A stretch of DNA of 64,000 nucleotides. It comes from Porphyromonas loveana. GTDB lineage: Bacteria; Bacteroidota; Bacteroidia; Bacteroidales; Porphyromonadaceae. Positions 1 to 8,726 of this stretch are shown here, one piece after another. Within the stretch, counting starts at the first letter, position 1. Each line of letters opens with the position of its first letter. A model generated the notes under the pieces. That model had not been told where the DNA came from, searched no databases, and saw nothing but the letters and a program-made list of their open reading frames with translations. The translations under genes were made by a program, and so were the position numbers. The stretch lies in contig NZ_QEKY01000002.1 in NCBI RefSeq assembly GCF_003096695.1, positions 62,001-126,000 on the forward strand, written 5' to 3'.

Positions 1-1012
1 TCAAATAGGTGATGCCACAGCTGGAACCCGTTGCAGCCACTACGCATCCGCAGAGGGCGGAGAGTCGTCCGAGCTTCTGTTTGATGTAGATGACCATCAG
101 ATTGCTGAGGACCAACGCTCTGACGGTGCGCTCGTGCCCTGCCTTTTCGTCTTCGGCAAAGGAGAGTACGGGGAGCGTGGCCGTAATGCCCTGATTGCCG
201 CTGCCCGAATTGCTCATGACGGTGACGGGGGCGCCATCCATGCGTGCATCGCAGGCCGAGCTGGTATAGGTGAGCATACGGGTGAGGGAGCTGTCGCCCA
301 AATAGCGTTGGCCGAGGGGGCCTTGGATCATGCGGCCGACGGCGTGGCCATAATTGCCACGCATCGAAACTTCGCTGGCTGCACGATTGAGACGAGCTGC
401 TTCGAGGATAAACTCGATTTCCTCCAATGGCGTATTCATCGCAAAGTCATAGACTTTTTCGAAAGACAGTACTATATCGGCGTCGGTCCCCGAAAGCTCT
501 GCGGCAGAATTTCCTTTGACTGGCAGCCTATTGTCTATGACAGCGTGACCATTGTGCGCAGCATATATAATATTGGTATGGATCTGCTCAATAATGGTCG
601 CTGCCGTCTCTGCTTCGGCTTTCAGATTGACCTCGATGTAGAGCTTGTCCACGTCTCCCTGCTTGACGGCTACGTGAATGATCTTGCTGTCGACGATGGC
701 TTTGGCGTCTGCAAGCATATCGGGCGTGATTCCATCCAAAACTTTAAGCTGCATCGTGGGGTCGGCCACCACGATGCCGAGGGCAATGGCGATGGGGAGT
801 CCTATCATGCCGGTGCCGGGGATGCCAACGCCCATGGCATTCTTGAGCATATTGGGACTCAGAAGCACTTCTACCCGGGTGGGGCGTTGCTGCATGAGAG
901 AGGCTGCTTGTGCTGCGGCCAGTGCCACGGCTACCGGTTCGGTACATCCCGTTGCGGGTACCACTTCACGTTGAATGAGCGTAATGATTCGTTCTTGACT
1001 TTGCCTGTCCAT
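1..1012 (-). CDS. UPF0597 / L-cysteine desulfidase-like protein (partial, C-terminus outside window)
   Basis: About 337 codons are visible; the gene runs off the window start, so its C-terminus is missing. The start is the ATG at 1010-1012. The N-terminus has the family signature VPATGCTEPVAVALAAA with Cys23, and near residues 320-336 there is a second cysteine cluster, LCGCVVAATGSSCGI. Both are features of the serine-dehydratase-alpha-like family that includes CyuA/YhaM. Members bind an Fe-S cluster, and characterised ones break L-cysteine down to pyruvate, ammonia and sulfide in the cytoplasm. No signal peptide or membrane segment is seen. It lies 55 bases downstream of the FHA gene on the same strand, with no clear promoter between, so the two may be co-transcribed. 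Family assignment is strong; the substrate is inferred from the family. Confidence 0.85.
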   Translation of the reverse strand, partial: MDRQSQERIITLIQREVVPATGCTEPVAVALAAAQAASLMQQRPTRVEVLLSPNMLKNAMGVGIPGTGMIGLPIAIALGIVVADPTMQLKVLDGITPDMLADAKAIVDSKIIHVAVKQGDVDKLYIEVNLKAEAETAATIIEQIHTNIIYAAHNGHAVIDNRLPVKGNSAAELSGTDADIVLSFEKVYDFAMNTPLEEIEFILEAARLNRAASEVSMRGNYGHAVGRMIQGPLGQRYLGDSSLTRMLTYTSSACDARMDGAPVTVMSNSGSGNQGITATLPVLSFAEDEKAGHERTVRALVLSNLMVIYIKQKLGRLSALCGCVVAATGSSCGITYL

Positions 1013-1067
1013 AGTTGAAGACCTAATTTTTCTGGGTGCGTTAGTCTGTTATGATTATTTCGTATGC

Positions 1068-1640
1068 TTAATGGAGGTCGTGCTGCGTGGCTTCTTCATG
1101 GTCGGGGGCGTGGAAAATGACACTCGTTGCGCCCAGGGTGATGACATCGCCATCATTGAGCCGACACCATTCTTTCTTGCCGAGCAGATGCCCGCCGACG
1201 AAGGTGCCCACGAGGCTGTCGTCGTCGGCCACAGTGTGCAGAAGCGAACCGTCGGCTTTGGTCGTGACCCGCAAGATGCAGTGGTGACGTCCCATGCTGG
1301 GGTCGCTCGTGATGATGGGGATGTCCACCACGGAGTCTTTGTTGCGTCGTCCGATGCCGTTATTGCCTTCGCCGAGGCCAAACTCCTGCCGATAGCCGAA
1401 TACATTTTCCAGCACGACGATGTGGCCCCGACTGCGATCAATCTCCCGTGCCACTTCTTGCTCGCCGGAAGCGGACTGTCCTGCATCCGATTCGCCAGAC
1501 TTGCGTACCAGACGGATGCGCACCTGATGGCAACAATCGGGGCAGAGCAGCGAGAGGACACCGCTCGGGGAAGCCTGGCGGAGGGCTTCGCGACTGATGG
1601 AGATGGGGTTGTCACACTTGGGACAAAAGATTCGTTTCAT
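1068..1640 (-). CDS. FHA-domain protein with N-terminal zinc-ribbon-like cysteines
   Basis: 190 residues. Two CxxC pairs lie at the N-terminus (CPKC at residues 6-9, CPDC at 33-36), as in a small zinc ribbon. Residues about 75-182 form a forkhead-associated domain: GIGRRN near residue 95, then S115-x-x-R118-H119-H120 (SMGRHH), then a DSLVGTFVGG strand-turn that fits the conserved FHA asparagine/glycine loop. FHA domains bind phosphothreonine peptides. No kinase or phosphatase lies beside it, so the partner cannot be named. No signal peptide, so a cytoplasmic place is likely. The next gene on the strand is the cysteine desulfidase-like gene 55 bases on. The domain call is firm; the biological role is unknown. 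Confidence 0.85.
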   Translation of the reverse strand: MKRIFCPKCDNPISISREALRQASPSGVLSLLCPDCCHQVRIRLVRKSGESDAGQSASGEQEVAREIDRSRGHIVVLENVFGYRQEFGLGEGNNGIGRRNKDSVVDIPIITSDPSMGRHHCILRVTTKADGSLLHTVADDDSLVGTFVGGHLLGKKEWCRLNDGDVITLGATSVIFHAPDHEEATQHDLH

Positions 1641-2517
1641 GAAGATTTACTTTGTTTTGACTCAATTGTTGAGGTGTAGGATAGATCGGTATTCATCGAT
1701 GAGTAAAGGCGCTCTCTATCTGTCGTCTATTGAATCTTGTGCGAAGATAAGACTATATTCCCAAATTGCCCCCAAAAGTGCCGCATGAAGACTCTTTGGA
1801 ATGGATGTATCCAATTCTAAGAAACGTTCATGTTTCCCATATAGAGTTGTATTGAGTACTACTTCGTATTGTAGTCGTGGTCCAAAACAACAGTTCGTAT
1901 GTTCAATTCTGGCGTGTTTGCAGTGAAAAAGCATATTCCGTTTCTCATTTACAGCCGAATACCTCAAAAACAAGCGAGAAAATGTTCGCTCGCAGACAAT
2001 GAGCAGACAACGTATGTTTCAAGAAATAATCGATGTCCGAAAAGCAGAAAAACGGTTTTTTGACGAAAAAATGACTTGCAAAACCTCGAAAACTTGTGAT
2101 TTGCCCTTTCGTACAGGTGTGAAAACTCGAAAAAAACTGTTTTGACTCTTCGCGGACGAGCGACGACCTGAAAAACGCTTATTGAGGTCTTTGTACTCGT
2201 ACAGCGGCCGAAGAAATCTGATTTCCGCTGATCGTCTAAGAGTGGAGACTCGGAAATCTGTTTTTTTTACTTTTCATACCCAGACGACGATACACAAAGC
2301 AAATTGGAGATATCATCCATCATGGAAGATTCTGCAGAGGTCAATTGGGGGGATTCTTTTGTAACAAAGACCATAGTTAGAAAGCCGGGAGGAAACGTCA
2401 GACAACAGCTGCAGATTGCTAAAATACCCTCTGATGGATTTTATGCTAATAATCGTGATGAAAAATACACGCTAACAGAAGCGTTTCGTATCTTTGCAGA
2501 CAAATAACAGTTTTAAT
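1641..2517. other. Intergenic region without a convincing gene
   Basis: An 877-base stretch between the divergent FHA and capD genes. It is rich in A/T runs and holds short open frames only, none with a recognisable domain. One of them (2304-2507, 67 codons) ends inside the capD promoter and is unlikely to be real. The only supported signal is the capD -7 box at 2489-2496. No clear terminator, repeat-family copy or RNA gene was seen. Confidence 0.5.
2489..2496 (+). promoter_or_regulatory. -7 promoter element of capD
   Basis: TATCTTTG matches the Bacteroidetes -7 consensus TAnnTTTG exactly. It lies 21 bases before ATG 2518. It overlaps the alternative TTG start at 2494, which argues that ATG 2518 is the true capD start. 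Confidence 0.6.
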
Positions 2518-4461
2518 ATGAAATTTATTCGCTCTCTAATTGTAAATATCCTCCGTTCTTTTAAGGAGTCATACACGAGTAGAATAGTGGTCTTTTTGTC
2601 GGATTTGGCCATTTCGTATCTCTCCTCAGTATTTTGCTTCTTCTGTATTTTCTTTTTTGTAGGAGGGATAGAAGAGAAACGAGCTGTATCCTTCCTCGTG
2701 TATAGCGGCACAGCATTTTTTGCCAGTGTTTTCTTCTCTCTGCTTTTGGGTTTGTACAGGGGTATTATTCGGCACAGTACTTTCCAAGAAGTTACCAAGG
2801 TCTTTTACTTCTCTACCACCAAAGGGCTGACTATGTTCGTGGCTGGATGGGTCATCTTCGACGCTCCGTTAGGGCTGTTTATCGCATTTCTGGACACCCT
2901 CTCCACCCTTTTCATCCTACTAGTTTTTCGCACCTCTGTAGTCTATATCTATCATATGCTGAACAGATCCAAAGCCATTCATGGAAAAGCTCTGATTGTA
3001 GGGATGGCCAGCAATAGCATTGCCCTATCTTATCAAATAGCCAATGCGCAGGTGCGCCAGTGGGACGTACAAGGCTTCATGGTCCGTGGTCTGAAAATGA
3101 AACGAATGCGAGTGAATGGCTTGCCCATCTTTAGTTTTGAAAACACAGAGGAGATGATGTGTATCATTACTAGGTATCGCATCAAAACCCTTCTCTTCGA
3201 CAGTGAAGAAGTGTTCGATGCGCATCGGGACATTGCCACCGAGTGCATTGCCCGACGTATCAAGCTCTTTGTCTACCAAGGGCCGGTGGAGCAGATCGAG
3301 ACTAACGGGCGTCGTGCCATGCGTGAGATACAGGTGGAAGATTTGCTCGGCAGAAAACCGATTTTCCTCAATATGGAAACGATCGGCCGCGAACTGCGCG
3401 AGAAAATTATCATGATAACTGGTGCAGCAGGGTCGATCGGTAGCGAAATCGTCCGTCAGCTGGCTAAATTGCACGTCAAGAATATCGTGCTCTTTGACAT
3501 GAGCGAGTCGCCGCTCCACGAGATTCGTTTGGAGATTGAACAAGGATTCCCCCACCAAACAATTGTTCCCATCGTGGGCGATGTGCGTAGTGCTGCGCGA
3601 CTCGACTACGTGTTGAAGCGCTTCCATCCCGATATTATCTTCCATGCTGCAGCCTACAAACACGTGCCGCTGATGGAAGAGAATCCTTGCGAGGCGGTCT
3701 TGGATAATCTGATAGGAACCTCCCTCGTAGCGCGTAAAGCAATAGAATACAAGGTAGAGCGAGTGGTTATGGTATCGACTGACAAGGCTGTGAATCCCAC
3801 CAATGTGATGGGAGCTACCAAGCGCGCAGCCGAAATGGTCGTACAGTGCTACGATGAAGCCATCAAATGCAATAAGATAGATGGCAGTACGAGATTTGTC
3901 ACTACTCGGTTTGGCAATGTGCTTGGTTCGAATGGTTCTGTGATTCCCTATTTCAGAAAGCAGATTGCTGCGGGAGGTCCTGTCACAGTCACACATCCCG
4001 ATATTATCCGCTATTTCATGACTATCCCCGAAGCTTGCCAGTTGGTTTTGGAGGCGGGTTCGATGAGCCAAGGTGGTGAAATATTTGTCTTCGACATGGG
4101 AGAACCGGTGAAGATTCTCGACTTGGCCAAGCGCATGATCACACTCGCCGGTTATGAACCTGGCAAGGACATTGAGATCACCTTCTCCGGTTTGCGTCCG
4201 GGAGAGAAATTGTACGAGGAGTTGCTTAATAATAAAGAAAACACCAAGCCTACTCTGCATCCTAAAATCTTAGTAGCGGAAACGAGGAAAGTCGATCTTG
4301 GCCTGATCGAAACGCTACTGCCGCAGTTGGAGCAGAATGCCAAGGATGTTGATATGTTTGGCACAGTCAAGCTTCTCAAAGAGCTTGTTCCCGAGTTTAT
4401 CAGCAACAACTCTGTCTATGAAAAGCTGGATAAAGAGTCGAAAGCTGAATCAGTAGCTTGA
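2518..4461 (+). CDS. capD: CapD/FlaA1-type membrane nucleotide-sugar 4,6-dehydratase
   Basis: 647 residues from ATG 2518; a TTG 24 bases upstream lies in the promoter and was not chosen. Hydrophobic helices fill residues about 20-150, the four-helix membrane part typical of PglF/CapD/WbpM proteins. A first nucleotide-binding region (ALIVGMASNSIALS) follows, then the catalytic SDR domain with ITGAAGSIGSEIVRQ near residue 300 and VSTDKAVNPTNVMGATKR. In this family Met replaces the usual SDR tyrosine, as seen here. Known relatives remove water from UDP-GlcNAc-type sugars as the first step to bacillosamine, FucNAc or similar sugars for capsule, O-antigen or protein glycans. dacB follows 33 bases later. 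The exact sugar product cannot be read from sequence. The symbol names the family, not a proven allele. Confidence 0.88.
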   Translation: MKFIRSLIVNILRSFKESYTSRIVVFLSDLAISYLSSVFCFFCIFFFVGGIEEKRAVSFLVYSGTAFFASVFFSLLLGLYRGIIRHSTFQEVTKVFYFSTTKGLTMFVAGWVIFDAPLGLFIAFLDTLSTLFILLVFRTSVVYIYHMLNRSKAIHGKALIVGMASNSIALSYQIANAQVRQWDVQGFMVRGLKMKRMRVNGLPIFSFENTEEMMCIITRYRIKTLLFDSEEVFDAHRDIATECIARRIKLFVYQGPVEQIETNGRRAMREIQVEDLLGRKPIFLNMETIGRELREKIIMITGAAGSIGSEIVRQLAKLHVKNIVLFDMSESPLHEIRLEIEQGFPHQTIVPIVGDVRSAARLDYVLKRFHPDIIFHAAAYKHVPLMEENPCEAVLDNLIGTSLVARKAIEYKVERVVMVSTDKAVNPTNVMGATKRAAEMVVQCYDEAIKCNKIDGSTRFVTTRFGNVLGSNGSVIPYFRKQIAAGGPVTVTHPDIIRYFMTIPEACQLVLEAGSMSQGGEIFVFDMGEPVKILDLAKRMITLAGYEPGKDIEITFSGLRPGEKLYEELLNNKENTKPTLHPKILVAETRKVDLGLIETLLPQLEQNAKDVDMFGTVKLLKELVPEFISNNSVYEKLDKESKAESVA

Positions 4462-4494
4462 TCTTTTACCTTATATATAATATAGGTGTTCATC

Positions 4495-5952
4495 ATGCTG
4501 CTTGATCGACTGCCTCGCATCACCATTCTCTCCTGCCTCTTCTTGTGGGTTTTGTTTGCTTCGGCGCAAGATCCGACAGCCGTTGAAATAATATGCAATG
4601 CCGAACGCCAAACGCAAGCGCGTATAGGCATAGAAGTGCGCCGATGCCGTGACGACAGCCTTGTCGTTTCCCATAGAGGAGGTGAACAGTTTTGCCCGGC
4701 CTCACTGGTCAAACTTATCACCTCTGCATCGATCCTCCGCCTCAAAGGTGCGGATATGCCTTTCATCACAAGAGTGGGTACGGATGGCTCTTTGCATAAT
4801 GGTATTCTCACGGGCAATCTCATCGTCAAAGGTGGTGGTGATCCCTCACTGGCTTCCAATTATTTGCCCACAGACTCCAGCCGATTCGCCTATGCTATCG
4901 TTGATGCTCTTCGCCAGTGGGGCGTGAAGGAGATCACGGGAGATGTCATCGTGGATGCTTCTGTATTTGATGCCGAGGGAGTGATCCCCTCATGGATGGA
5001 CGAGGACAAGGGCAATTACTACGGTGCCGGCGTCTATGGCTTCAACATTAATGATAATAGAATAGATGTCATTCTCTCCACCGGCAAGGCTGGTACAGAG
5101 GCACGCGTTCTGCGTATCGAACCTCCGCATCCCGAGGTTCAATGGGCGAATCAAATCAGAGTTGTACGCGGTAAAAGTGATACGGCCGGATGCTATGGCG
5201 AGGGGCTTGACCTGCGTAGGACACTCACCGGAGTATTGCCGGCACACGTTTCCTCCTACCGTCTCCGCACCGATATGCCCGATCCGGCTCTTTATGGAGC
5301 TGCATGGACTCGGGGGGTACTTTCCTCTGCCGGCATTATGTGTCGTGGTGGCAGCCGTGGATCCTATGATGCCGTGCCCCTATCACGTGATTTGCTTTTG
5401 TACGAGTCCTTAATGTTGGATTCCCTCGTGCGAGTGATGAACTTCCGCAGCCTCAATCATTTTGCAGAGGCTTTCGTCAAACAACTCGCCTCTCTGTCCC
5501 CCCGACAGGTCAAAGGCAATACGACAGAACGAGGTTTGACCGTCATCCATAACTATTGGTCGGAGCAAATCAGCTTGCGTAAAACCGATATGTCGCTGGC
5601 CGACGGTTCGGGACTCTCCCGTAACAATCGTTTCAGTCCCTCGGCACTCGGTCGCATCTTGATTAATATGCTCGCCGCCGGTGACGTCAGCACCACTTCC
5701 TTTCTCAATAGCCTGCCCCGCGCCGGAGAAGAGGGGAGTGTACGCAATTTTCTCAAGGATCAATCCATTGAAGCCTATCTCAAGAGCGGAAGCATGAGAG
5801 GCGTCCTTGGCTATGCCGGTTATGTCCGTTATGGGGGTGAGTGGTATAGTGTCGTCATGATCGGCAACGATTTTTCGTCTTCAGCTACCGTTTATAAGGC
5901 ATATACAGACTTTTTGACGGCTTTATTTCATACATCCACTGCAGGGCGGTAA
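4495..5952 (+). CDS. dacB: D-alanyl-D-alanine carboxypeptidase/endopeptidase (PBP4 type)
   Basis: 485 residues from ATG 4495; GTG 4486 would add three residues. A hydrophobic N-terminus (about residues 8-24, ending FASAQ) looks like a signal peptide, so the enzyme should act in the periplasm. The three penicillin-binding motifs of the S13 family are present: S70-L-V-K73 in PASLVKLITSAS, S-R-N in GSGLSRNNRFSP, and K-S-G-S in AYLKSGSMRG. The region between the first two motifs is long (about 260 residues), as in PBP4, which has inserted domains. Family members trim the last D-Ala from peptidoglycan stem peptides or cut cross-links. It follows capD by 33 bases and may share its transcript. After the stop there is a weak GCAGGGC/GCCCTGC inverted repeat without a T-run. 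Confidence 0.92.
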   Translation: MLLDRLPRITILSCLFLWVLFASAQDPTAVEIICNAERQTQARIGIEVRRCRDDSLVVSHRGGEQFCPASLVKLITSASILRLKGADMPFITRVGTDGSLHNGILTGNLIVKGGGDPSLASNYLPTDSSRFAYAIVDALRQWGVKEITGDVIVDASVFDAEGVIPSWMDEDKGNYYGAGVYGFNINDNRIDVILSTGKAGTEARVLRIEPPHPEVQWANQIRVVRGKSDTAGCYGEGLDLRRTLTGVLPAHVSSYRLRTDMPDPALYGAAWTRGVLSSAGIMCRGGSRGSYDAVPLSRDLLLYESLMLDSLVRVMNFRSLNHFAEAFVKQLASLSPRQVKGNTTERGLTVIHNYWSEQISLRKTDMSLADGSGLSRNNRFSPSALGRILINMLAAGDVSTTSFLNSLPRAGEEGSVRNFLKDQSIEAYLKSGSMRGVLGYAGYVRYGGEWYSVVMIGNDFSSSATVYKAYTDFLTALFHTSTAGR

Positions 5953-6129
5953 CTTATTATAGGTATAGCCCTGCCATTCACTCATTTCTGCTTTCCTCCC
6001 ACACATTTCTCATCCTTTTTAGTCCTATTTGGGCGCTCAAGTAGGCATTTTTTCGGACTTTTTGCTCATTATAGCCCCAAAAACGGCATATTACATACCT
6101 ACATCTTGGTATTTTCTCGATTTTCTTTC

Positions 6130-6137
6130 TACATTTG
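6130..6137 (+). promoter_or_regulatory. Promoter of the ferredoxin gene
   Basis: TACATTTG fits the -7 consensus TAnnTTTG. A TTG at 6106-6108 lies 21 bases upstream, the expected -33 spacing. The ferredoxin ATG is 56 bases downstream of the box. Confidence 0.65.
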
Positions 6138-6193
6138 CTCCGTAAAAACGAACAAACAAGAATTTTCTAACAAATCAAACTATTACAAAGACT

Positions 6194-6364
6194 ATGGCTT
6201 ACGTAATCAATGAAAGTTGTGTAGCTTGCGGAACATGCATCGACGAATGTCCGGTATCTGCAATTTCAGAAGGTAGCATCTACAGCATTGATGCTGATAC
6301 TTGCATCGACTGTGGCTCATGTGCAGCAGCTTGTCCTTCAGAAGCTATCCATCCGGCAAACTAA
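6194..6364 (+). CDS. 2[4Fe-4S] ferredoxin
   Basis: A 56-residue protein starting MAYVINESC. Two classic cluster motifs are visible: CVACGTCIDECP (residues 9-20) and CIDCGSCAAACP (residues 37-48), each CxxCxxCxxxCP. This is the clostridial-type ferredoxin, a soluble one-electron carrier for pyruvate:ferredoxin oxidoreductase, Rnf or similar enzymes in anaerobes. The partner cannot be named from the neighbours. It is a single-gene unit: its own promoter sits at 6130-6137 and a strong terminator follows at 6388-6431. The length is normal for the family. Confidence 0.95.
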   Translation: MAYVINESCVACGTCIDECPVSAISEGSIYSIDADTCIDCGSCAAACPSEAIHPAN

Positions 6365-6387
6365 TCTGCGAATCGATTTTAACTTTT

Positions 6388-6431
6388 GAAGGTGTGCCAA
6401 AATGAAAATTTTGGCGCACCTTCTTTTTTAT
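6388..6431 (+). terminator. Rho-independent terminator after ferredoxin
   Basis: A long near-perfect stem (AAGGTGTGCCAAAAT pairing with ATTTTGGCGCACCTT, three-base loop) is followed by CTTTTTTAT. Confidence 0.9.
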
Positions 6432-6566
6432 TTCTATACGGAACTAAGATAAGTCTCTGCTGCCGATTGCACACCAAAGCAGTACAAAGGCGCAAGTGTC
6501 TTGACAAAGAATGGCTCGGTCACACCCTCCAAAGAGCTGATCGTCAATACTAATATCATAAAGAAC

Positions 6567-6632
6567 GGAAATGTCCTCTATTAAGGACGGTTCTATCTTT
6601 TTCGAAGGACCTTTTTATCCTTTATAAAGGAC
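6567..6632 (-). repeat. 22-bp palindromic tandem repeat, copy 5 (degenerate)
   Basis: Read on the minus strand, three 22-bp units each begin GTCCTT. The first holds the palindrome TCCTTTATAAAGGA; the middle one is decayed. Same family as the copies at 37320, 41853, 48366 and 55348. The rest of the 523-base gap 6365-6887 holds two possible promoters and an 8-G tract. Confidence 0.7.
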
Positions 6633-6741
6633 ACATTAGATTGCAAGATGTTCACGCCTCGCAAACCTCGTCACTATCGCCTATTTATGCGCCTCTCATC
6701 CTGCTCAACATTCTTTATAAATGGCATTCTCTGCCTCTACA

Positions 6742-6767
6742 TTGAGGGGGGGGAAGTCGTATATTTG
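6742..6767 (+). promoter_or_regulatory. Candidate promoter with a G8 tract in the spacer
   Basis: TATATTTG at 6760-6767 matches the -7 consensus. A possible -33 TTG is at 6742-6744. Between them runs an uninterrupted tract of eight G (6746-6753). Slippage there would change the -33/-7 spacing. The next gene is the envelope protein at 6888, which also has a nearer -7 box at 6872-6879. Confidence 0.4.
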
Positions 6768-6871
6768 TTTATTGACAGGCATCCTTTTTTGCATTCCTGC
6801 ATTTTCTCACGAAGCTTGGCCTGCGATTGCTGACATGCCATAGCTTATTTGGTGTTGTGTCATCGCACGAT

Positions 6872-6879
6872 TATCTTTG
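6872..6879 (+). promoter_or_regulatory. -7 element just before the 6888 gene
   Basis: TATCTTTG, a perfect TAnnTTTG match, ends only eight bases before ATG 6888. Initiation the usual few bases downstream would give a nearly leaderless mRNA. Confidence 0.5.
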
Positions 6880-6887
6880 CAAGCATA

Positions 6888-7610
6888 ATGAAAAGAAATA
6901 CTATCGCTCGTTTTGTCCGATCGTTCTGTTTGGCCGGAGTCCTCATAGGCGGATACGTTTTTGGAGGGATTACTCCTGCATCCGCTCAACAAATCGGTGA
7001 CGATAAATTGGGACGTTGTTTTGTGGCTATGCCGGACTCGCTCATGCCACTTTTGTCCACTTCAGAACGCGAAGAACTATGCGCTCCCAGGGGCATCTAC
7101 TCCAATGATAATAGAATAGAGTTTGTTACAACCCGTTTGGGACAGCTCCGCTACGAACGCTCAAATCACACAATCACCCTCCAGTCCAGTAGCGCAAGTG
7201 TAATCACCATTCGTCATTTACAGCTTCCAGATAGCACTTTCATCCTCTGTATGGTGACAACTGCATTGCTTCCTGTGGAAGACAGTCAGATAGCATTCTT
7301 CTCGGATAAGTGGGAACCGCTACCGACCGATCGTTTTATCCAAATGCCTCAGATGGACGACTTTGTTCTCCCCTGCACTGACAAGGAGTCGTACACTTAT
7401 CAGGCAACATACAAGCATTTGCGACCGTTCTATATGCGCATTGACATATCTGGAGCCCCAGCTATTCTTACAGCTCGTCAGACTGTGATCGAAACGCTAG
7501 CAGTGGAGGAGAAGCCTCTCGCTGCACAATTTCTCCTCAAAGAAAGTTTGGCTTATATGTGGAAGGACGGACGCTTTGTGTTCTCTCCAAGCATTACATC
7601 TCAGGGATAG
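6888..7610 (+). CDS. Secreted protein of unknown function, DUF3256-like
   Basis: 240 residues from ATG 6888 (MKRNTIARF). An in-frame start 39 bases upstream would place the -7 box inside the coding sequence, so it was rejected. A basic N-terminus and hydrophobic stretch ending PASAQQ form a clear signal peptide, so the protein is exported. The mature part begins with KLGRCFVAMPDSLMPLLS, followed by beta-rich segments and short repeats of the form LQLPDSTFILCMVTT. This pattern resembles the DUF3256 family of Bacteroidetes, recalled rather than searched. The coiled-coil protein starts 11 bases after the stop and gyrA follows, so all three may be one transcript. No function is assigned. Confidence 0.65.
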   Translation: MKRNTIARFVRSFCLAGVLIGGYVFGGITPASAQQIGDDKLGRCFVAMPDSLMPLLSTSEREELCAPRGIYSNDNRIEFVTTRLGQLRYERSNHTITLQSSSASVITIRHLQLPDSTFILCMVTTALLPVEDSQIAFFSDKWEPLPTDRFIQMPQMDDFVLPCTDKESYTYQATYKHLRPFYMRIDISGAPAILTARQTVIETLAVEEKPLAAQFLLKESLAYMWKDGRFVFSPSITSQG

Positions 7611-7621
7611 AATAGATATCT

Positions 7622-8545
7622 ATGGAAATAACAAAGAAAAAACTCGTTTTCGCGGCAGTGGCTGTTGCAGCACTCATTGTATTGATGGGACTTTTTTTCA
7701 ATTGGCAGGTAATTCGCGAACGTTCTGCATTGGAACAGGACCGAGAAAACTTTGCCAAACTGGAGAAAGAAGCTATGCAGGACGAGCTCGACCGCATATC
7801 CGAGGACTATACCGAGCAATACAATAAGTTGTCCGGCAATGCGGGTGAAATGAATATTCAATTGGCAAACGACTCATTGCTGGCACAACTCACAGCTGAA
7901 CGTACGAGGGTAAATCGCTTACAAGACGAACTAAAGACAGTGAAGGCGACTAATGCCAGACGCATAGGGGAGCTGAGGGGGGAGATCAAAACCCTCCGAG
8001 CTGTACTGAAGTCTTACGTTGTGCAGATCGACTCGCTCAATGCTGCCAACGAACGACTGAGAACAGAAAATCAAGAAGTGCGCCGCAATTATGCACAGGC
8101 CGCAGGCGAAGCCAGTCGTCTCAAAGTGGAAAAGGCCGAGTTGACAGGAAAAGTAGAATTGGCCTCAAAATTGGAGGCTGCCGGCATCTCAATAGGATTG
8201 TTAGACAAGAAAGGGCGAGCCGTAAAGAATGTAGCCAAGCTGAAAACAATTCAGATGAACTTTATTATTCCGAAAAACATCACGGCCCCCGTGGGAGAAA
8301 AGGCGATCTATGCACGCATACTCACGCCGAACGATGAGGTGCTACAGCGTTCCTCGGGAGATGTTTTCCCCTTCGAGGGTAAGCAGATAGCCTATTCTTG
8401 CCGCAAGCAGATAGAATACACCGGCGACCAAACGGATGTGGTTCTTTATTGGAATGTGGTGCAGACGCTTACTTCGGGCTCTTACAGGGTGGATTTCTTT
8501 GCTGATGGGCATCTGATCGGCCGTAAGTCCTTTAAGTTGGATTAA
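7622..8545 (+). CDS. Membrane-anchored coiled-coil protein of unknown function
   Basis: 307 residues. A single hydrophobic helix lies at residues about 8-27 (KLVFAAVAVAALIVLMGLFF), preceded by lysines, so the N-terminus is inside and the bulk faces the periplasm. Residues about 32-190 are charged and heptad-like (ERTRVNRLQDELKT, IKTLRAVLKSYV, ENQEVRRNYAQA), a long coiled coil. Residues about 195-307 form a compact C-terminal beta-rich domain with KNITAPVGEKAIYARILTP and VLYWNVV. It is 11 bases after the DUF3256-like gene and about 180 bases before gyrA. I recognise it only as a conserved Bacteroidetes hypothetical. A spacer or scaffold role in the envelope would be speculation. Confidence 0.7.
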   Translation: MEITKKKLVFAAVAVAALIVLMGLFFNWQVIRERSALEQDRENFAKLEKEAMQDELDRISEDYTEQYNKLSGNAGEMNIQLANDSLLAQLTAERTRVNRLQDELKTVKATNARRIGELRGEIKTLRAVLKSYVVQIDSLNAANERLRTENQEVRRNYAQAAGEASRLKVEKAELTGKVELASKLEAAGISIGLLDKKGRAVKNVAKLKTIQMNFIIPKNITAPVGEKAIYARILTPNDEVLQRSSGDVFPFEGKQIAYSCRKQIEYTGDQTDVVLYWNVVQTLTSGSYRVDFFADGHLIGRKSFKLD

Positions 8546-8655
8546 TTTTTTTCCTGTAGTAGGTATCCCTTTTCGATCGAAAACACTAATTTAGTGCCTT
8601 GTTTGGGCGTGTAGATTCAATTCTTAAGCCCCATTTGACAGTAGAGAATAAATAT

Positions 8656-8711
8656 AATGGTGTAGGAGACGGCCTGCGATTATCTGGCCATGAAGCCCCC
8701 CGTACACCATT
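8656..8711 (+). other. Inverted repeat in the gyrA leader
   Basis: AATGGTGTA (8656-8664) and TACACCATT (8703-8711) are perfect inverted repeats of nine bases with 38 bases between. The inner segment contains two GGCC blocks and a C6 run. The right arm ends 15 bases before the gyrA ATG. It may fold in the mRNA leader; no T-run follows, so it is not a typical terminator. Confidence 0.4.
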
Positions 8712-8726
8712 GCATAATAGAAGAAA

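Noticed and set aside
134-1018. Long plus-strand open frame of 294 codons
   Set aside because: It is antisense to the UPF0597 gene, which has clear family motifs and runs off the window edge.
2304-2507. 67-codon frame upstream of capD
   Set aside because: It runs through the capD -7 box, has no promoter and no recognisable domain.
3025-4260. 411-codon minus-strand frame opposite capD
   Set aside because: Mirror of the strongly supported capD coding sequence; its own composition (many His and Cys) is that of a shadow frame.
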